Source of the DNA: Kamptonema formosum PCC 10802 | GTDB taxonomy: Bacteria > Cyanobacteriota > Cyanobacteriia > Cyanobacteriales > Oscillatoriaceae | Direction: 5' to 3' | DNA length: 64,000 nucleotides | NCBI RefSeq assembly: GCF_000332335.1 | Contig: NZ_KB235948.1 | Coordinates: 1,834,552 to 1,898,551 of the forward strand | In this document: piece by piece, positions 8,426 to 17,833 of the stretch | How positions within the stretch are numbered: the stretch's first letter is position 1 | Layout of the letters: the number at the start of each line of letters is the position of its first letter | The notes under the pieces: model-generated | Told to the model about the DNA's origin: nothing | Databases searched by the model: none | What the model saw: only the letters and a program-made list of their open reading frames with translations | Translations under genes and position numbers: made by a program

Positions 8426-9014
8426 CTATCATGCCAATGCTGGACAGGGGGCGGTAGGTATAGTTGCTGTGACGGGGGGTTTTTTGGATATCTTCTTTGA
8501 TACTTTCCAGGTCGATATAGCGGTCGGCAACGTTGATCAAGCTGTCGCTGGTCATCGAGCGCAAGCTCACCACTTCCACACGGACGCCGCGATAGCTGAC
8601 AGCATCCACAGCGTAAGCCAGGTCGCCATCGCCGCTGACTAAAACAGCCGTGTCGTAAGAGCCGACCAGCGCCATCATGTCCACAGCAATTTCCACATCC
8701 AGGTTAGCTTTTTTGGAGCCATCTGGCAGCTGAACGAGTTCCTTAGAGATGACGCGGTAGCCGTTGCGGCGCATCCACAGCAAGAAGCCCTGCTGTTTTT
8801 CATTGCTGGGATCGACGCCGGTGTAGAAAAACGAGCGCAGCAAGCGCGAGCCGGCGGTCAACCGGCACAGCAATTTGGTGTAGTCGATTTCAATCCCCAG
8901 CTGCAAGGCAGCGTAGAACAAATTGGAGCCGTCAATAAAAATGGCCACTCGACCGCGATTTTCCAAAACTTGTTCTGGGGTGAATAGTTCGTTGTTTTCT
9001 GGATGAGCCAACAT
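8406..9014 (-). CDS. NYN domain (LabA/DUF88-like) protein
   Basis: NYN proteins have a PIN-like nuclease fold. The acidic residues of the pocket are visible in VAIFIDGSNLFYA, in ANLDVEIAVDMM and in VSGDGDLAYAVDAVSYRG. The family includes LabA, a KaiC-dependent clock-output factor of Synechococcus. Membership is clear, but clock function or actual RNA cleavage cannot be read from sequence. Length of 202 residues fits. It precedes lptC on the same strand with a 20-bp overlap. Confidence 0.9.
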   Translation of the reverse strand: MLAHPENNELFTPEQVLENRGRVAIFIDGSNLFYAALQLGIEIDYTKLLCRLTAGSRLLRSFFYTGVDPSNEKQQGFLLWMRRNGYRVISKELVQLPDGSKKANLDVEIAVDMMALVGSYDTAVLVSGDGDLAYAVDAVSYRGVRVEVVSLRSMTSDSLINVADRYIDLESIKEDIQKTPRHSNYTYRPLSSIGMIDDRSER

Positions 9015-9153
9015 GGTTGTTATGCCTCGGGTTTTTTATGAAAAATTTGATACGGCCTTTCCTAACTTTTAGCATTTATTTACAACTGCCTGCAGGGTAG
9101 GAACCTGATGCCTGAAACACCGGCATTTTTGCTGCCGGTGTTCGGGGGTGGCG

Positions 9154-11352
9154 TTAGGGCGAAACCGGTGCGACGGCTTCCAAGCGCTGAAACACAGGCT
9201 TGGCTTCGCCTAGGGGCTGGGAAGCTGGCAGGATTCCCCAGCGGGCGTGGGTGGAAAAGGGAGCGGCTGCAGCAATGGCAGTGCGGTCGTTAAAGTCGAT
9301 ATCCCGCAGTGGGGTGTCGGGGGCTGGCGGCTGCGCCTCCAAGGGGGGAAGGGGGCTGACGCCTTCTGGTGGGGGACTGGTGTGAGTGCTGAGTGCCAGA
9401 GGGGGTGTCTCGATTTTTGCCGCTTGGGAGTTCCCGCCGACAAACTCTTGTTTGAGGGATTGCAAATTCCCAGACAGGGCTTGGCGACCGGCTGCAAAAA
9501 GTGCGTAGCGGTATATAAACCAGATCGTATATCCTATCCCAATCGCTTCCAACATCGGGGATATCACGGGAATGTCATTAATCCCCCGGGCTAATTCTAC
9601 AAGCGCATTGCCTGAAAAAATCACCAGCAGCAGCAGCAGGACGGCGACCAGGAGCCCTCTGGTTTCTGCCAGAGCGTCTGCCAGATAGGCCGGCGCTTCA
9701 GCGAAAGGGCGGAGAACCTTCGACCACCGCCCCTGCCACTGTGCGGGGAGGATCTGCTGTGCCGGCGCTGGCGGGGGCGCTGCTTTTTGGGGGGCGGCGG
9801 AGGGTGCCGGCCCGCGCAGGGCCACCAACGCGGTGCTGGCAGCGCCTGCCGGCACCTTGAGCGGCGCTTCGAGGTAGGGCAGGGGCTGGAGCTTAAAGCC
9901 CAACTGCCGGTAAATCTCAGTGCTGATCTTGGGAATAATTGGCGACAGCAGATAGGCTGCCAGGCGAACGGACTCCAAAACGCTGTAGAGGACTTCCGAG
10001 ACTTCTCGCTGCTGCCCTTGTTTGTACAGCGTCCAGGGGGCCCGGTCGTCAATATATTTATTGCAGGCTCTCACCAGGGCTAAAATTGCTTCGCACCCGG
10101 AGCTGAACGCCAAGGATTCGTATGCCCGAGCCACTTCCTCCCCTAAGGTCAGCCCCATTGCCTTGAGCGGGTTGTCGCTGGGAATGTCTGCACCGGCAAT
10201 GGCCGGCACGAAGCCACTGCCATACTTGCGGGCCATTCCCAGGGTGCGGTTGAGCAGATTGCCCAGGTCATTAGCCAAGTCGGCGTTGAGGATATTGACA
10301 AACCGGGTTTCGTTAAAATCTCCGTCCTTGCCAAATTCGATTTCTTTGAGGAAATAATAGCGCACTGCGTCGGAGCCATACCGGCTGACCAGTGAGGCGG
10401 GATCTATGACATTGCCCAGAGTTTTGCTAATTTTATGGCCATCTTTGGTTAAAAAGCCGTGACCAAACACCCTCTCGGGCACCGGCACTCCTGCTGACAT
10501 TAACATTGCCGGCCAGTAAACGGCGTGGAAGCGCAAAATATCTTTACCGATCAGGTGCAGGTTTATAGGCCACCACGTTTCTAGGGCATTGGACAGCGCC
10601 GGCTCCTCATCCGGTTCCAGCAGCGCCGTCACGTACCCCAGCAGGGCGTCAAACCAGACATACAGGGTGTGTTTCGGATCTGCTGGCACAGGGAAGCCCC
10701 AGTCGAGGTTGACCCTAGAGACGGAAAAGTCTTGCAGTCCCTGCGCCACAAAGTTGAGGACTTCATTGCGCCGGCTTTCCGGTGCGATAAAATCGGGACG
10801 CTCCCGGTAGAGCGCTTCCAGCTGGCTTTGATACTTAGAAAGGCGGAAGAAGTAGTTTTGCTCGTCGCGCCACTCGGCTTCCTTGTTGGGGTGCAGGGGG
10901 CAGCGGTGTCCCTCCAGCAGGTCGCGCTCCTCTTTGAACTCTTCGCAGGAGACGCAGTACCAGCCTTGCTGCCGGCCCGAGTAGATGTCCCCAGAGTCCC
11001 AGACGCGCTGGAAAAATTCGCTGACGATCGCTTGGTGGCGGGGGGAGGTGGTGCGGATGAACCGGTCGTACTGGATGTCGAGTGTGTGCCAAAGCCGGTC
11101 AAAGGCGGCTGCTATCGTGTCGCAGTGTTCTTGGGGCGTCAGGCCCAAGGACTCGGCGGCGCGCTGAATTTTCAGGCCGTGTTCGTCGGTGCCCGTAATC
11201 AGCAGCACCGACTTGCCCCGCTGGCGCTCAAACCGCGCCAGCACATCGGCGGCGATCGTGGTGTAGGCGCTGCCTATGTGCGGCACGTCGTTTACATAGT
11301 ATACGGGAGTTGTCAGAGCAAATGTGTTTTTACTTTTATTGGTAGAGGTCAT
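9154..11352 (-). CDS. metG: Methionyl-tRNA synthetase with C-terminal CAAD membrane domain
   Basis: Charges tRNA-Met. Class I signatures are present: HIGSAYTT (HIGH) near the start and KISKTLGN (KMSKS). A zinc-binding pair follows as CVSCEEF...HRCPLHP. The catalytic and anticodon-binding parts end near residue 515. The last 220 residues are an added module. A Pro/Ala linker leads to two hydrophobic segments (LLVAVLLLLLVIFSGNALV and IGYTIWFIYRYALFA), then a Pro-rich tail. This matches the cyanobacterial aminoacyl-tRNA synthetase appended domain (CAAD), known to anchor some synthetases to thylakoid membranes. The ATG at 11352 has AGGAA just upstream; a TTG at 11364 is less likely. Confidence 0.95.
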   Translation of the reverse strand: MTSTNKSKNTFALTTPVYYVNDVPHIGSAYTTIAADVLARFERQRGKSVLLITGTDEHGLKIQRAAESLGLTPQEHCDTIAAAFDRLWHTLDIQYDRFIRTTSPRHQAIVSEFFQRVWDSGDIYSGRQQGWYCVSCEEFKEERDLLEGHRCPLHPNKEAEWRDEQNYFFRLSKYQSQLEALYRERPDFIAPESRRNEVLNFVAQGLQDFSVSRVNLDWGFPVPADPKHTLYVWFDALLGYVTALLEPDEEPALSNALETWWPINLHLIGKDILRFHAVYWPAMLMSAGVPVPERVFGHGFLTKDGHKISKTLGNVIDPASLVSRYGSDAVRYYFLKEIEFGKDGDFNETRFVNILNADLANDLGNLLNRTLGMARKYGSGFVPAIAGADIPSDNPLKAMGLTLGEEVARAYESLAFSSGCEAILALVRACNKYIDDRAPWTLYKQGQQREVSEVLYSVLESVRLAAYLLSPIIPKISTEIYRQLGFKLQPLPYLEAPLKVPAGAASTALVALRGPAPSAAPQKAAPPPAPAQQILPAQWQGRWSKVLRPFAEAPAYLADALAETRGLLVAVLLLLLVIFSGNALVELARGINDIPVISPMLEAIGIGYTIWFIYRYALFAAGRQALSGNLQSLKQEFVGGNSQAAKIETPPLALSTHTSPPPEGVSPLPPLEAQPPAPDTPLRDIDFNDRTAIAAAAPFSTHARWGILPASQPLGEAKPVFQRLEAVAPVSP

Positions 11353-12003
11353 AAGTTCCTGCAATAAACAACCCCTGTTGCCGACTTTCGCTCATCCATG
11401 AGGGGCTTCAAGCTTCTATTTTACTGATGATGCGTGCCTATACGGGCTGCCCGATCGACCGCCGCTGCCACCCAGCCGCAGTACAGCGCCCCGACAAATT
11501 TTTTATTTTTTTACCACAGTTCAAGGCTTTCGCTCTCAATTTCAAGAATTCTTAAAATCTATTCAAGTCATTGCTCCTGGGAATAGATGGCCACGGTGAT
11601 AGCCCCGGTTTGTTCAACAAACTAGGTTTGTTGATGGTGAATTGATGGCGCTGCATTCCACGGCTTTCTATATTTCGCCAAATCGGCTGGACTTTGGCCA
11701 GGGCGCTGTAAACTTAGGACTTCTCCTCCCGGGCGGATCGCAGGACTCGCGAGCGCCTGCAAGCGAGCGGGATCGGCGCAAGCGTTGCGTCTGTGCGGCA
11801 GTGCCGGAACCTTGGGGTTGGATCGATCGCCGGCCTTTTCGCCCGCCCCCGCGACGCAAAAGCCCCACTGAGACGGCGATCCCCAGCGGTGCGCCGCGCT
11901 CGGATCGAGAAACGCCACACGCTGCGGAGCGCGCCCCACCACTGGCGCTGCCAGCTTTCTATCCGCTGGCACATGTCAAGCCCAGTCAACTAATGTAAAG
12001 TTA
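11353..12003. other. Intergenic stretch without a supported gene
   Basis: About 650 bp separate metG from the acyltransferase. ORFs of 66-118 codons exist on both strands but overlap each other, have arginine/proline-rich shadow composition and match nothing I recognise. A short palindrome GTTTGTTCAACAAAC sits at about 11608. The divergent promoters of metG and the acyltransferase probably lie here, but no convincing -35/-10 pair was found. Confidence 0.5.
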
Positions 12004-12052
12004 GTGGGGATCGACAGCGTTGATCGCAAGCTTCAATTCTGGCTGACCCGCT

Positions 12053-12775
12053 ATGTCTTTAAATGGCCCACTACAAATTTCGCGCGCGCTCTTGGCTGCT
12101 ATGGGGACGCGCATGTTTGTCTGCCACGAGAACCGGATTCCCACCGGCTGTGCGGTGCTGGTGGTGAGCAATCACCGCAGCTTTATGGATGCGCCGCTGC
12201 TGATGGCAGCAGTCGGGCAACCAATTCGCTTTGCTTGCCATCATTATATGGGTCAGGTGCCGGTGCTGCGCGAGATTGTCACCCAGATGGGTGCCTTCCC
12301 CCTGGAAGCGCCGGCCCACCGGGGGCAGCATTTTTTCCAGCAGGCGGCGCAGCTGCTCGCCGCCAGACAGTGGGTGGGGGTTTTCCCCGAAGGGGGACAG
12401 CCAATGCTGCAGCCAACTCAGCCGGCTGAAGTGGGCGAGTTTCATCGCGGCTTCGCCCATCTGGCCCTGCGCGCGCCGGTGCGGGATCTGGCAGTGCTGC
12501 CGGTGGCCCTCGCCTCCAGTAAAGAGGTCATCCGCCCCCTAATGCCGGTGCGCCTGTTGAGTCTGTTTGATCCGGAAGAACCCCTGTTTGAGCGAGAGGG
12601 CTGGCACCCTGTGGTAATTTATAAACGTGTCACCCTCCTGATTGGCCGTCCCTACTGGATTGCCCCCTCCCACCAGCAAGCCTATCAAGGCAAACAGGCA
12701 AAAACCCTTGTCGGTGACTTGCTCGGTCACACTCATGCCGAAATTGCCGGTTTGCTGCGCTTTGGCTGTTGCTGA
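12053..12775 (+). CDS. Lysophospholipid acyltransferase-like (PlsC family)
   Basis: Members transfer acyl chains to glycerolipid acceptors at the membrane. The catalytic NHxxxxD box is SNHRSFMDAP and the acceptor-binding box is FPEGGQ. Length of 240 residues fits a minimal LPLAT. The reading frame is closed by TGA at 12044-12046 just before this ATG. In the +1 frame, from the GTG at 12004, the text RKLQFWLTRYVFKWPTT looks like the missing N-terminal helix, so a one-base frameshift (real or sequencing error) may lie near 12065. The following hydrolase resembles the other half of plant phytyl ester synthases, so the pair may act on phytyl or diacylglycerol esters; that is inference. Confidence 0.85.
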   Translation: MSLNGPLQISRALLAAMGTRMFVCHENRIPTGCAVLVVSNHRSFMDAPLLMAAVGQPIRFACHHYMGQVPVLREIVTQMGAFPLEAPAHRGQHFFQQAAQLLAARQWVGVFPEGGQPMLQPTQPAEVGEFHRGFAHLALRAPVRDLAVLPVALASSKEVIRPLMPVRLLSLFDPEEPLFEREGWHPVVIYKRVTLLIGRPYWIAPSHQQAYQGKQAKTLVGDLLGHTHAEIAGLLRFGCC

Positions 12776-12842
12776 GCCCCACGCCGGCGACTGGCTCCCC
12801 CCATCCCCAAAACGCTGATAGATTTGAAGTCCCACTCCCACC

Positions 12843-13688
12843 ATGCCAGCAGTGAATAGCGATTTTCGTTTTTTGACGCCCAAACAGCCATTGCCAGACT
12901 TGCCGCTGTTTGTGTTCCTGCCAGGGATGGATGGCACCGGCGAGTTGCTGCGCTGTCAGATCAACTCCGGTCTGGGCCGTACCTTCGATCTCCGCTGCCT
13001 GGCCATCCCTAAGGACGACCTCAGCGGCTGGGATGCCCTCGCGAACAGGGTCATTGAGCTGATCCGAGCGGAATTGAACGCAGGACGCCACAAGCGTCCT
13101 GTTTATTTGTGCGGGGAGTCTTTTGGGGGCTGTTTGGCCCTGCTGGTGTGCCTGCGCTCCCACAAGCTGATTGACCGGCTGATTTTGGTCAATGCGGCGT
13201 CTTCTTTTAATCAGCGACCCCTGCTCCCCTGGGGGTCGCAGTTTGTCAGCTGGTTTCCTGCTATCATTTATCCTGTCTCAGCTGTGGGGCTGCTGCCCTT
13301 TTTGGCCTCCTTGGGACGCATGAAGCGCCGCGAGCGCCAAGATTTGCTTCAGGCCATGCAGTCGCTGCCCCAGGCAACCACATGCAGGCGGCTGTCCCTC
13401 CTCAGGGAGTTTAAGGTAACGGACGCCCAGCTGCGCACTGTCAGCCAGCCGGTGCTGGTAATTGCCAGTGGCGCTGACCGGCTCCTCCCCTCTGTGGGAG
13501 AAGGGCAACGTCTGGCAAACTGCCTGCCAAATGCTAAGATAGTCGTGCTGCCCGAAAGCGGGCACGCCTGCTTGCTCGAAAGGGATGTGGATCTTTACCA
13601 GATTCTGGAAAGTGAAAATTTTATCCCACACCCCCTTGTCAAATCGCCGGCAGAATATGCTAGACTAAATATAAGTGTGGGTCACTAG
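12843..13688 (+). CDS. Alpha/beta hydrolase, phytyl-ester-synthase-like
   Basis: An alpha/beta-hydrolase of 281 residues. The oxyanion segment FVFLPGMDGTGELL is followed by the nucleophile elbow GESFGG (Ser), a late acid in IASGADRLLP and the catalytic His in PESGHACLLE. The arrangement PGMDGTG...FDLRCLAIP...RPVYLCGESFGGCLAL is that of the N-terminal half of plant PES1/PES2-type proteins, which are fused to an acyltransferase. Here the acyltransferase is a separate gene 67 bp upstream on the same strand. A role in fatty acid phytyl ester or triacylglycerol metabolism is inferred from this pairing. The stop runs into the tRNA-Lys gene: the last codons overlap its first 10 bases. Confidence 0.85.
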   Translation: MPAVNSDFRFLTPKQPLPDLPLFVFLPGMDGTGELLRCQINSGLGRTFDLRCLAIPKDDLSGWDALANRVIELIRAELNAGRHKRPVYLCGESFGGCLALLVCLRSHKLIDRLILVNAASSFNQRPLLPWGSQFVSWFPAIIYPVSAVGLLPFLASLGRMKRRERQDLLQAMQSLPQATTCRRLSLLREFKVTDAQLRTVSQPVLVIASGADRLLPSVGEGQRLANCLPNAKIVVLPESGHACLLERDVDLYQILESENFIPHPLVKSPAEYARLNISVGH

Positions 13689-13750
13689 CTCAACGGCAGA
13701 GCTTCGGACTCTTAATCCGCAGGTTCAGGGTTCGAATCCCTGGTGACCCA
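13679..13750 (+). tRNA. tRNA-Lys (anticodon CTT)
   Basis: GGGTCAC pairs with GTGACCC at the ends, and GCTC/GAGC forms the D stem. CGGA/TCCG closes the anticodon stem around loop CTCTTAA (anticodon CTT after U33). GTTCGAATC marks the T loop. CCA is not encoded. Its 5' end overlaps the 3' end of the hydrolase gene. Confidence 0.95.
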
Positions 13751-13876
13751 TTCTCCAAACCCTCACCCCACTTGGATTCCAGCAATTATTAAGAAATGAG
13801 TCCAGTGGTGCAAACCGTCTCAAGATGGTTTCAAGGTCAGCCAAATTTAAACCAAAATTAAGCCAAGCCCACGCCC

Positions 13877-16800
13877 TCACAAAACTAAACTCTCAGCAAG
13901 CCGGCACGCCCAGAGCGGGGGCAGACTGCCCAGGATATGCGTGAGGATGCCGGTGCGGACAGGGCAGGGCATCATTGCAACCATTGCCGGCCACATTTCA
14001 TGGCCATAGGCAGCGAACATGGCCGCAGTTTGCGCCATCACCTCTGCCGGTGCCTCAGATAAAAGGAGGCGCAGCCAGTCACTGACTAGGCTTTCAACCT
14101 CTGGATGAAGCCGGTTAACCAAATCTATTTCGACTTTTATAGATTTGGTTAACCGGCCTCTACTATCAAGCAGCAGGCGCAGAAGTCGGGCAAAGTTGGC
14201 CCATCCGCCCCAGTCAGAGGCAAGCTTGGACAGGTAAGCTTTAGTGCAGCCCACCGCTGCAGCAGCAGACTGAATAGCCATATCCTTGGCTGAGGCGATC
14301 CAGTTGAGGAGAGACTTGCGAGTCACGTCGCCAAGACCTGCAGCTTCCGGGCAGAATTCCGCCGCCTCCAACCACTCCACCGGCCACGCCAGAGGGTACT
14401 CAGAAAGGAAGTAAATGTAGAGCGCTTCACCGTGCCGGCGGGAAGCCCGCAATCGCTCGGCAGCCTGCCACACCTCATGGCACACGCGCTGATGGCAGAA
14501 TTGCTGGAAGTCATCATCTGCGCTGCCGGTGACCGCGACAGCCATCCCGTCCGGGTAATTCGTTAACTGCACCGGCATCTCGATTTTGGCTTCCCCCGGT
14601 TCCGGCGAGCGCCCATAGATAGCCGTGAACTCGGCGGCTAGAGCCGCAAGATTGGGCTGAGGGGCACCCACCAAAATCAGCACATCAGCGTCTTCGAGGT
14701 CATTAACGCCACGACTGTGCACAAACCAGCTGTACCCGCCCTCTGACCCAAACTTCTTGAAGTCAAACGTTTCTCTTTTGGCATTGGGGTGCCGGCGCTC
14801 AATCTCTGCGATCGCCTTTTGCGCCCGTGCGTGCTGCCCGTCTGTGCGGGAGAGTCCCAACCGGCCAATCCCGCCAATTTGACACCATTTCACATCAGCG
14901 CGGGCAGATTCCTCCTGTCGGCAGACGGCTATGTCCGAAATGCTAACTCCAAGCTTGGCTGCCCATTCTGCCACACTGCCGGTGGCGTCAAGGATAACAT
15001 TAACTTTGGCTGATTTGGCAATATCCGCACACCGGCGGTCGGGCAGTGTCACGGTTAGCGTTCGCCCCTGCCAGTGAGCGTATCCCTCGCCCGTGCCGGC
15101 GAGAATGCCAGAAAACGGGACAAGCCATTGCTTGTACACGCGCTCGCGGACGATTTCAGCCGTATCCTGATCTCGCTTAGCGAGGCGTTTCCGCTCGCCG
15201 GCGGGCAAATCAGCCAAGGAGACACCAAATTGCCGCTCAATGTCCAGGACGCCCAAATCTGGGGCAAACATCTCGGCGAGGCGCTCAGCTTCCTTTGCGC
15301 ACTCAATAGCCGTGTACCCCAATTTTTCGCGCAGGCGGTGAAGGTCCCACCCCCACCGCCCGGTGCCTTCTCGAACCGTGGCGAGCCAGTGAAGCTTTTC
15401 CACCACCCCAGACGCTGCACTGCCGGCCATATCCTCCGACTGCAACAGAGCTAGCCACGCTCCCTCAATGTCTGGCAGCGTGACCGAAATTTGGCGAGAA
15501 ATCGGGAATGATGCTGATTCATCCCAGAATAGTACGGCCTCGCCGTACCACTCTGCCGCGTCCCCAGGCACCGGCAGAGATGCCGGATGCGCCCGAAACC
15601 GCTTGCTCTCCAGTGTCTCGCGGCGAGCGTGCCGGTAGCCATAAACCGCACCGAAGCCACACGCCTCAAAATCCGGGCATTTTGTGCAGATGGTGTCCGC
15701 CGCGTCCGCGCCTGGAATTGCCTTGTCACGCAGGGCGGCCAGAGTGCGAGTGCGCCCGCAGTTCGCGGCCACCTCCACCGGATCTGAGTCATCCCGCCGG
15801 CGTCGCAGTTTGCCGGTGGCGTCCCAGTAAAGTCCATTGTGGCGGGCTTCCAAATCCTGCCACTCAGCGAGAGTATCTGTGGTGGGATTCCGGTGTTCGG
15901 AGGAAACGTAGACGATCCGACCGGCATTGAAATCTGCTGGCTGTACTGTACCAGCTGTGTGACTTTTCCCACTCCCGCACCCGCTGGTGTCAAGGATGTA
16001 TTTGACTCCCCGCTCTGTTAGCTTCTGCCAAGTTTGCTCTCGCGCCCCTGGCGTGTACTCCCACACCGAGCGATTTTGTACAAAATCTCTGCCAGCTGCC
16101 ACCTGCTGTTGATACCCCCACCGGCGCATCAGCTTATCAGCGCAGGCCAATGCTTTCGCCGCTACAGATTCCAGCACCCCCCAGGCTGCTTCTATCGCCT
16201 TGGCTTCCTCAACCTTTTCCTGTTCGGCGAGCCAGCGCTGATATTCCAAATATTTTGCCGCGTCCGGCTCCCCGTCACTGCCCGCACCGGCGGAATCGGC
16301 GGAACCCATTGCCAGGAAAGCCTCAGCGGTCAGGTAGCTAATTTCACCCGCACGTCCCGCCGCCAGAAGTTCGTCAAAGTCGGGGGCGTTTTTGTCGAGC
16401 AGCTGCCCCCAGTTGGCAACTTTAACGACAAAGCCTTGCGATTGCAAGAATTTTAGTGTGGCGGAGTCGCGCTGATAAACTTGGGGGTTTTTGACTCCCT
16501 CTGCGTCTGGATAGAGGATTATTTCCGGAGTGTTGAGCTCAACGCAGAGGTTGTGCAAAGCTGCCGGCAGTTGTTCGCGAGATTGCAGGAACTGCCCACC
16601 GGCAGCCCCCAGGATTATCTGTTCTGATAGCTGAGCAGCGATCCAGGGCTTGAGCGTTCCTTCTATTAGTCCCACTTTAGTGGCGGTGCCAGTGACAGGA
16701 CGGGCAACTTGCAATGGCCATTCCCCGTTCCTAAGGTGGGGCTGAAAAGGCCACTGATATTTACCCCCGTCTGCTCTCAGCTGCCAGCCGATTAGCTGAC

Positions 16801-17329
16801 CGCAGTAATTGCGTATGGGGCAAAGATACCCAGCCGCAGTGTTCGTGAGGCTATGACCACTGGCCGCTACTCCGGGAAGTTTGGGGTGGACTGATACCCT
16901 GAGTCGCTGCCACCGTTTGACCGACCGGAATTGACCGGCTTCAATTTGGGCGTCAGACAGTCCCCGCCGGCGCAAGTCTTCCCTGTGAGCCGGTTTGAGA
17001 TCCAGCTGCGCTAGAATCTTTTGGATCTCAGCGTCCCGCTCCCCTTCTGTGAGCGCGGCGGCGCGGCGCTGTTTCTCCTCTCTGAGGCGCTGCTGTTTCT
17101 GGACTTTTCGCTCTCGCCCCCACTGCTCTCGCTGCTCAAAAGAGGCGGCAGAAATCCGCGCTGAGTCCGCCCACATCCCGAACCCAATCTTGTCAACTCC
17201 TACGAGTGTAAAGCCGGGCGGATTGGCTCCTGTATCGCGGCAGTGAATCAGTCCAGCCGCAGACTGCCGGCAGTCGGTTCTTGCGCCGGCGCAGATGGGG
17301 CAGTTCTTTTTGAGGTAGGTGAAGCTCAT
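13877..17329 (-). CDS. CyRepA1-family plasmid replication protein
   Basis: A 1150-residue protein of the type known from cyanobacterial plasmids as CyRepA1. The N-terminus holds a zinc-finger-like CPIC...C...HC cluster (residues 10-30). A toprim-like/DUF3854 region follows (about 130-330, with LYPDAEGVKNPQVY). A P-loop is visible at about residue 450 (DTSGCGSGKSHTAG). A second Cys cluster, CTKCPDFEACGFG, lies near residue 555. The C-terminal part contains helix-turn-helix-like text. It lies among chromosomal genes, 126 bp from tRNA-Lys, which suggests an integrated plasmid or integrative element. It is preceded on the same strand by a zinc-ribbon ORF whose stop overlaps its ATG (ATGA), so the two are probably translationally coupled. 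Confidence 0.8.
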   Translation of the reverse strand: MSFTYLKKNCPICAGARTDCRQSAAGLIHCRDTGANPPGFTLVGVDKIGFGMWADSARISAASFEQREQWGRERKVQKQQRLREEKQRRAAALTEGERDAEIQKILAQLDLKPAHREDLRRRGLSDAQIEAGQFRSVKRWQRLRVSVHPKLPGVAASGHSLTNTAAGYLCPIRNYCGQLIGWQLRADGGKYQWPFQPHLRNGEWPLQVARPVTGTATKVGLIEGTLKPWIAAQLSEQIILGAAGGQFLQSREQLPAALHNLCVELNTPEIILYPDAEGVKNPQVYQRDSATLKFLQSQGFVVKVANWGQLLDKNAPDFDELLAAGRAGEISYLTAEAFLAMGSADSAGAGSDGEPDAAKYLEYQRWLAEQEKVEEAKAIEAAWGVLESVAAKALACADKLMRRWGYQQQVAAGRDFVQNRSVWEYTPGAREQTWQKLTERGVKYILDTSGCGSGKSHTAGTVQPADFNAGRIVYVSSEHRNPTTDTLAEWQDLEARHNGLYWDATGKLRRRRDDSDPVEVAANCGRTRTLAALRDKAIPGADAADTICTKCPDFEACGFGAVYGYRHARRETLESKRFRAHPASLPVPGDAAEWYGEAVLFWDESASFPISRQISVTLPDIEGAWLALLQSEDMAGSAASGVVEKLHWLATVREGTGRWGWDLHRLREKLGYTAIECAKEAERLAEMFAPDLGVLDIERQFGVSLADLPAGERKRLAKRDQDTAEIVRERVYKQWLVPFSGILAGTGEGYAHWQGRTLTVTLPDRRCADIAKSAKVNVILDATGSVAEWAAKLGVSISDIAVCRQEESARADVKWCQIGGIGRLGLSRTDGQHARAQKAIAEIERRHPNAKRETFDFKKFGSEGGYSWFVHSRGVNDLEDADVLILVGAPQPNLAALAAEFTAIYGRSPEPGEAKIEMPVQLTNYPDGMAVAVTGSADDDFQQFCHQRVCHEVWQAAERLRASRRHGEALYIYFLSEYPLAWPVEWLEAAEFCPEAAGLGDVTRKSLLNWIASAKDMAIQSAAAAVGCTKAYLSKLASDWGGWANFARLLRLLLDSRGRLTKSIKVEIDLVNRLHPEVESLVSDWLRLLLSEAPAEVMAQTAAMFAAYGHEMWPAMVAMMPCPVRTGILTHILGSLPPLWACRLAESLVL

Positions 17330-17628
17330 TGGCCCACCCCCACCGGCTCAAGAGCCAGGCCGCAAAAGCCACAGCACCACCGGCACGCAAGGGGAATTTC
17401 CCTCACTCGCCCGCGCCTCGCTCTTTTGACGCTGGCTGCCGGCCTGAAACGTCCCTGATACCCGCATTCAGGGCAGGGGGTTTTTGTGGTTCCCTCAACG
17501 GTGCCGGCGCGGGATTTTGGCGGCGAATGAGGGGCTGGCTTATTCGAGTGTGGGACACTTGACGTAGATGAAATTGATATGGAATTCACAGAGGTGGTCA
17601 TTGAGGTTTGCTCCCTCCCGGTGGCCAT
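17326..17628 (-). CDS. Small zinc-ribbon protein coupled to CyRepA1
   Basis: The C-terminal half carries CPECGYQGRF and later CRWCCGFCG, a four-Cys zinc-ribbon-like arrangement with a basic linker (KRARRGRVRE). The N-terminal half is Ser/Thr/Pro-rich. The chosen ATG gives 100 residues. A possible AAGGAG lies about 22 bases upstream, further than usual, so the start is uncertain. Its TGA overlaps the CyRepA1 ATG. I do not recognise the family. A nearly identical copy lies in the adjacent 765-bp duplication (start at 18393), but it lacks its own stop and reads through the junction. Confidence 0.5.
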   Translation of the reverse strand: MATGREQTSMTTSVNSISISSTSSVPHSNKPAPHSPPKSRAGTVEGTTKTPCPECGYQGRFRPAASVKRARRGRVREIPLACRWCCGFCGLALEPVGVGQ

Positions 17629-17782
17629 CTGTCTTTTGTTGGTGTTTTTGTCTTCTCCTTGAAACCCTTCCGAGAAAAAGCTGGTAGCAGGGCAGCCTTG
17701 TGTGTTAGTTTTTGGGTAGTTTCTTTTTTTCTCGGTTTGGAAGGGTTTCTCAAGCGGAAGGACAGGTGTGGACTTAGGACTT

Positions 17783-17833
17783 AAGACACCAAGTGGACTT
17801 AAGACACCATAAGACACCAGACCAAAGACACCA
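17783..17833. promoter_or_regulatory. Iteron-like AAGACACCA cluster, copy 1 (possible origin)
   Basis: AAGACACCA occurs at 17783, 17801, 17811 and 17825. The first two are embedded in the longer repeat GGACTTAAGACACCA. Short directly repeated sites upstream of a replication-protein gene are typical RepA-binding iterons. The spacing (18, 10 and 14 bp) is irregular, so this is only a candidate origin or autoregulatory site. Confidence 0.4.

Noticed and set aside
11622-11998. Overlapping ORFs of 116-118 codons on both strands between metG and the acyltransferase.
   Set aside because: They overlap each other, have shadow composition and show no conserved motif.
13679-13876. tRNA-Lys as integration site of the CyRepA1 region.
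   Set aside because: I looked for a second copy of the tRNA 3' end (GGTTCGAATCCCTGGTG) to the right and did not see one. No integrase gene is adjacent. Kept only as context.
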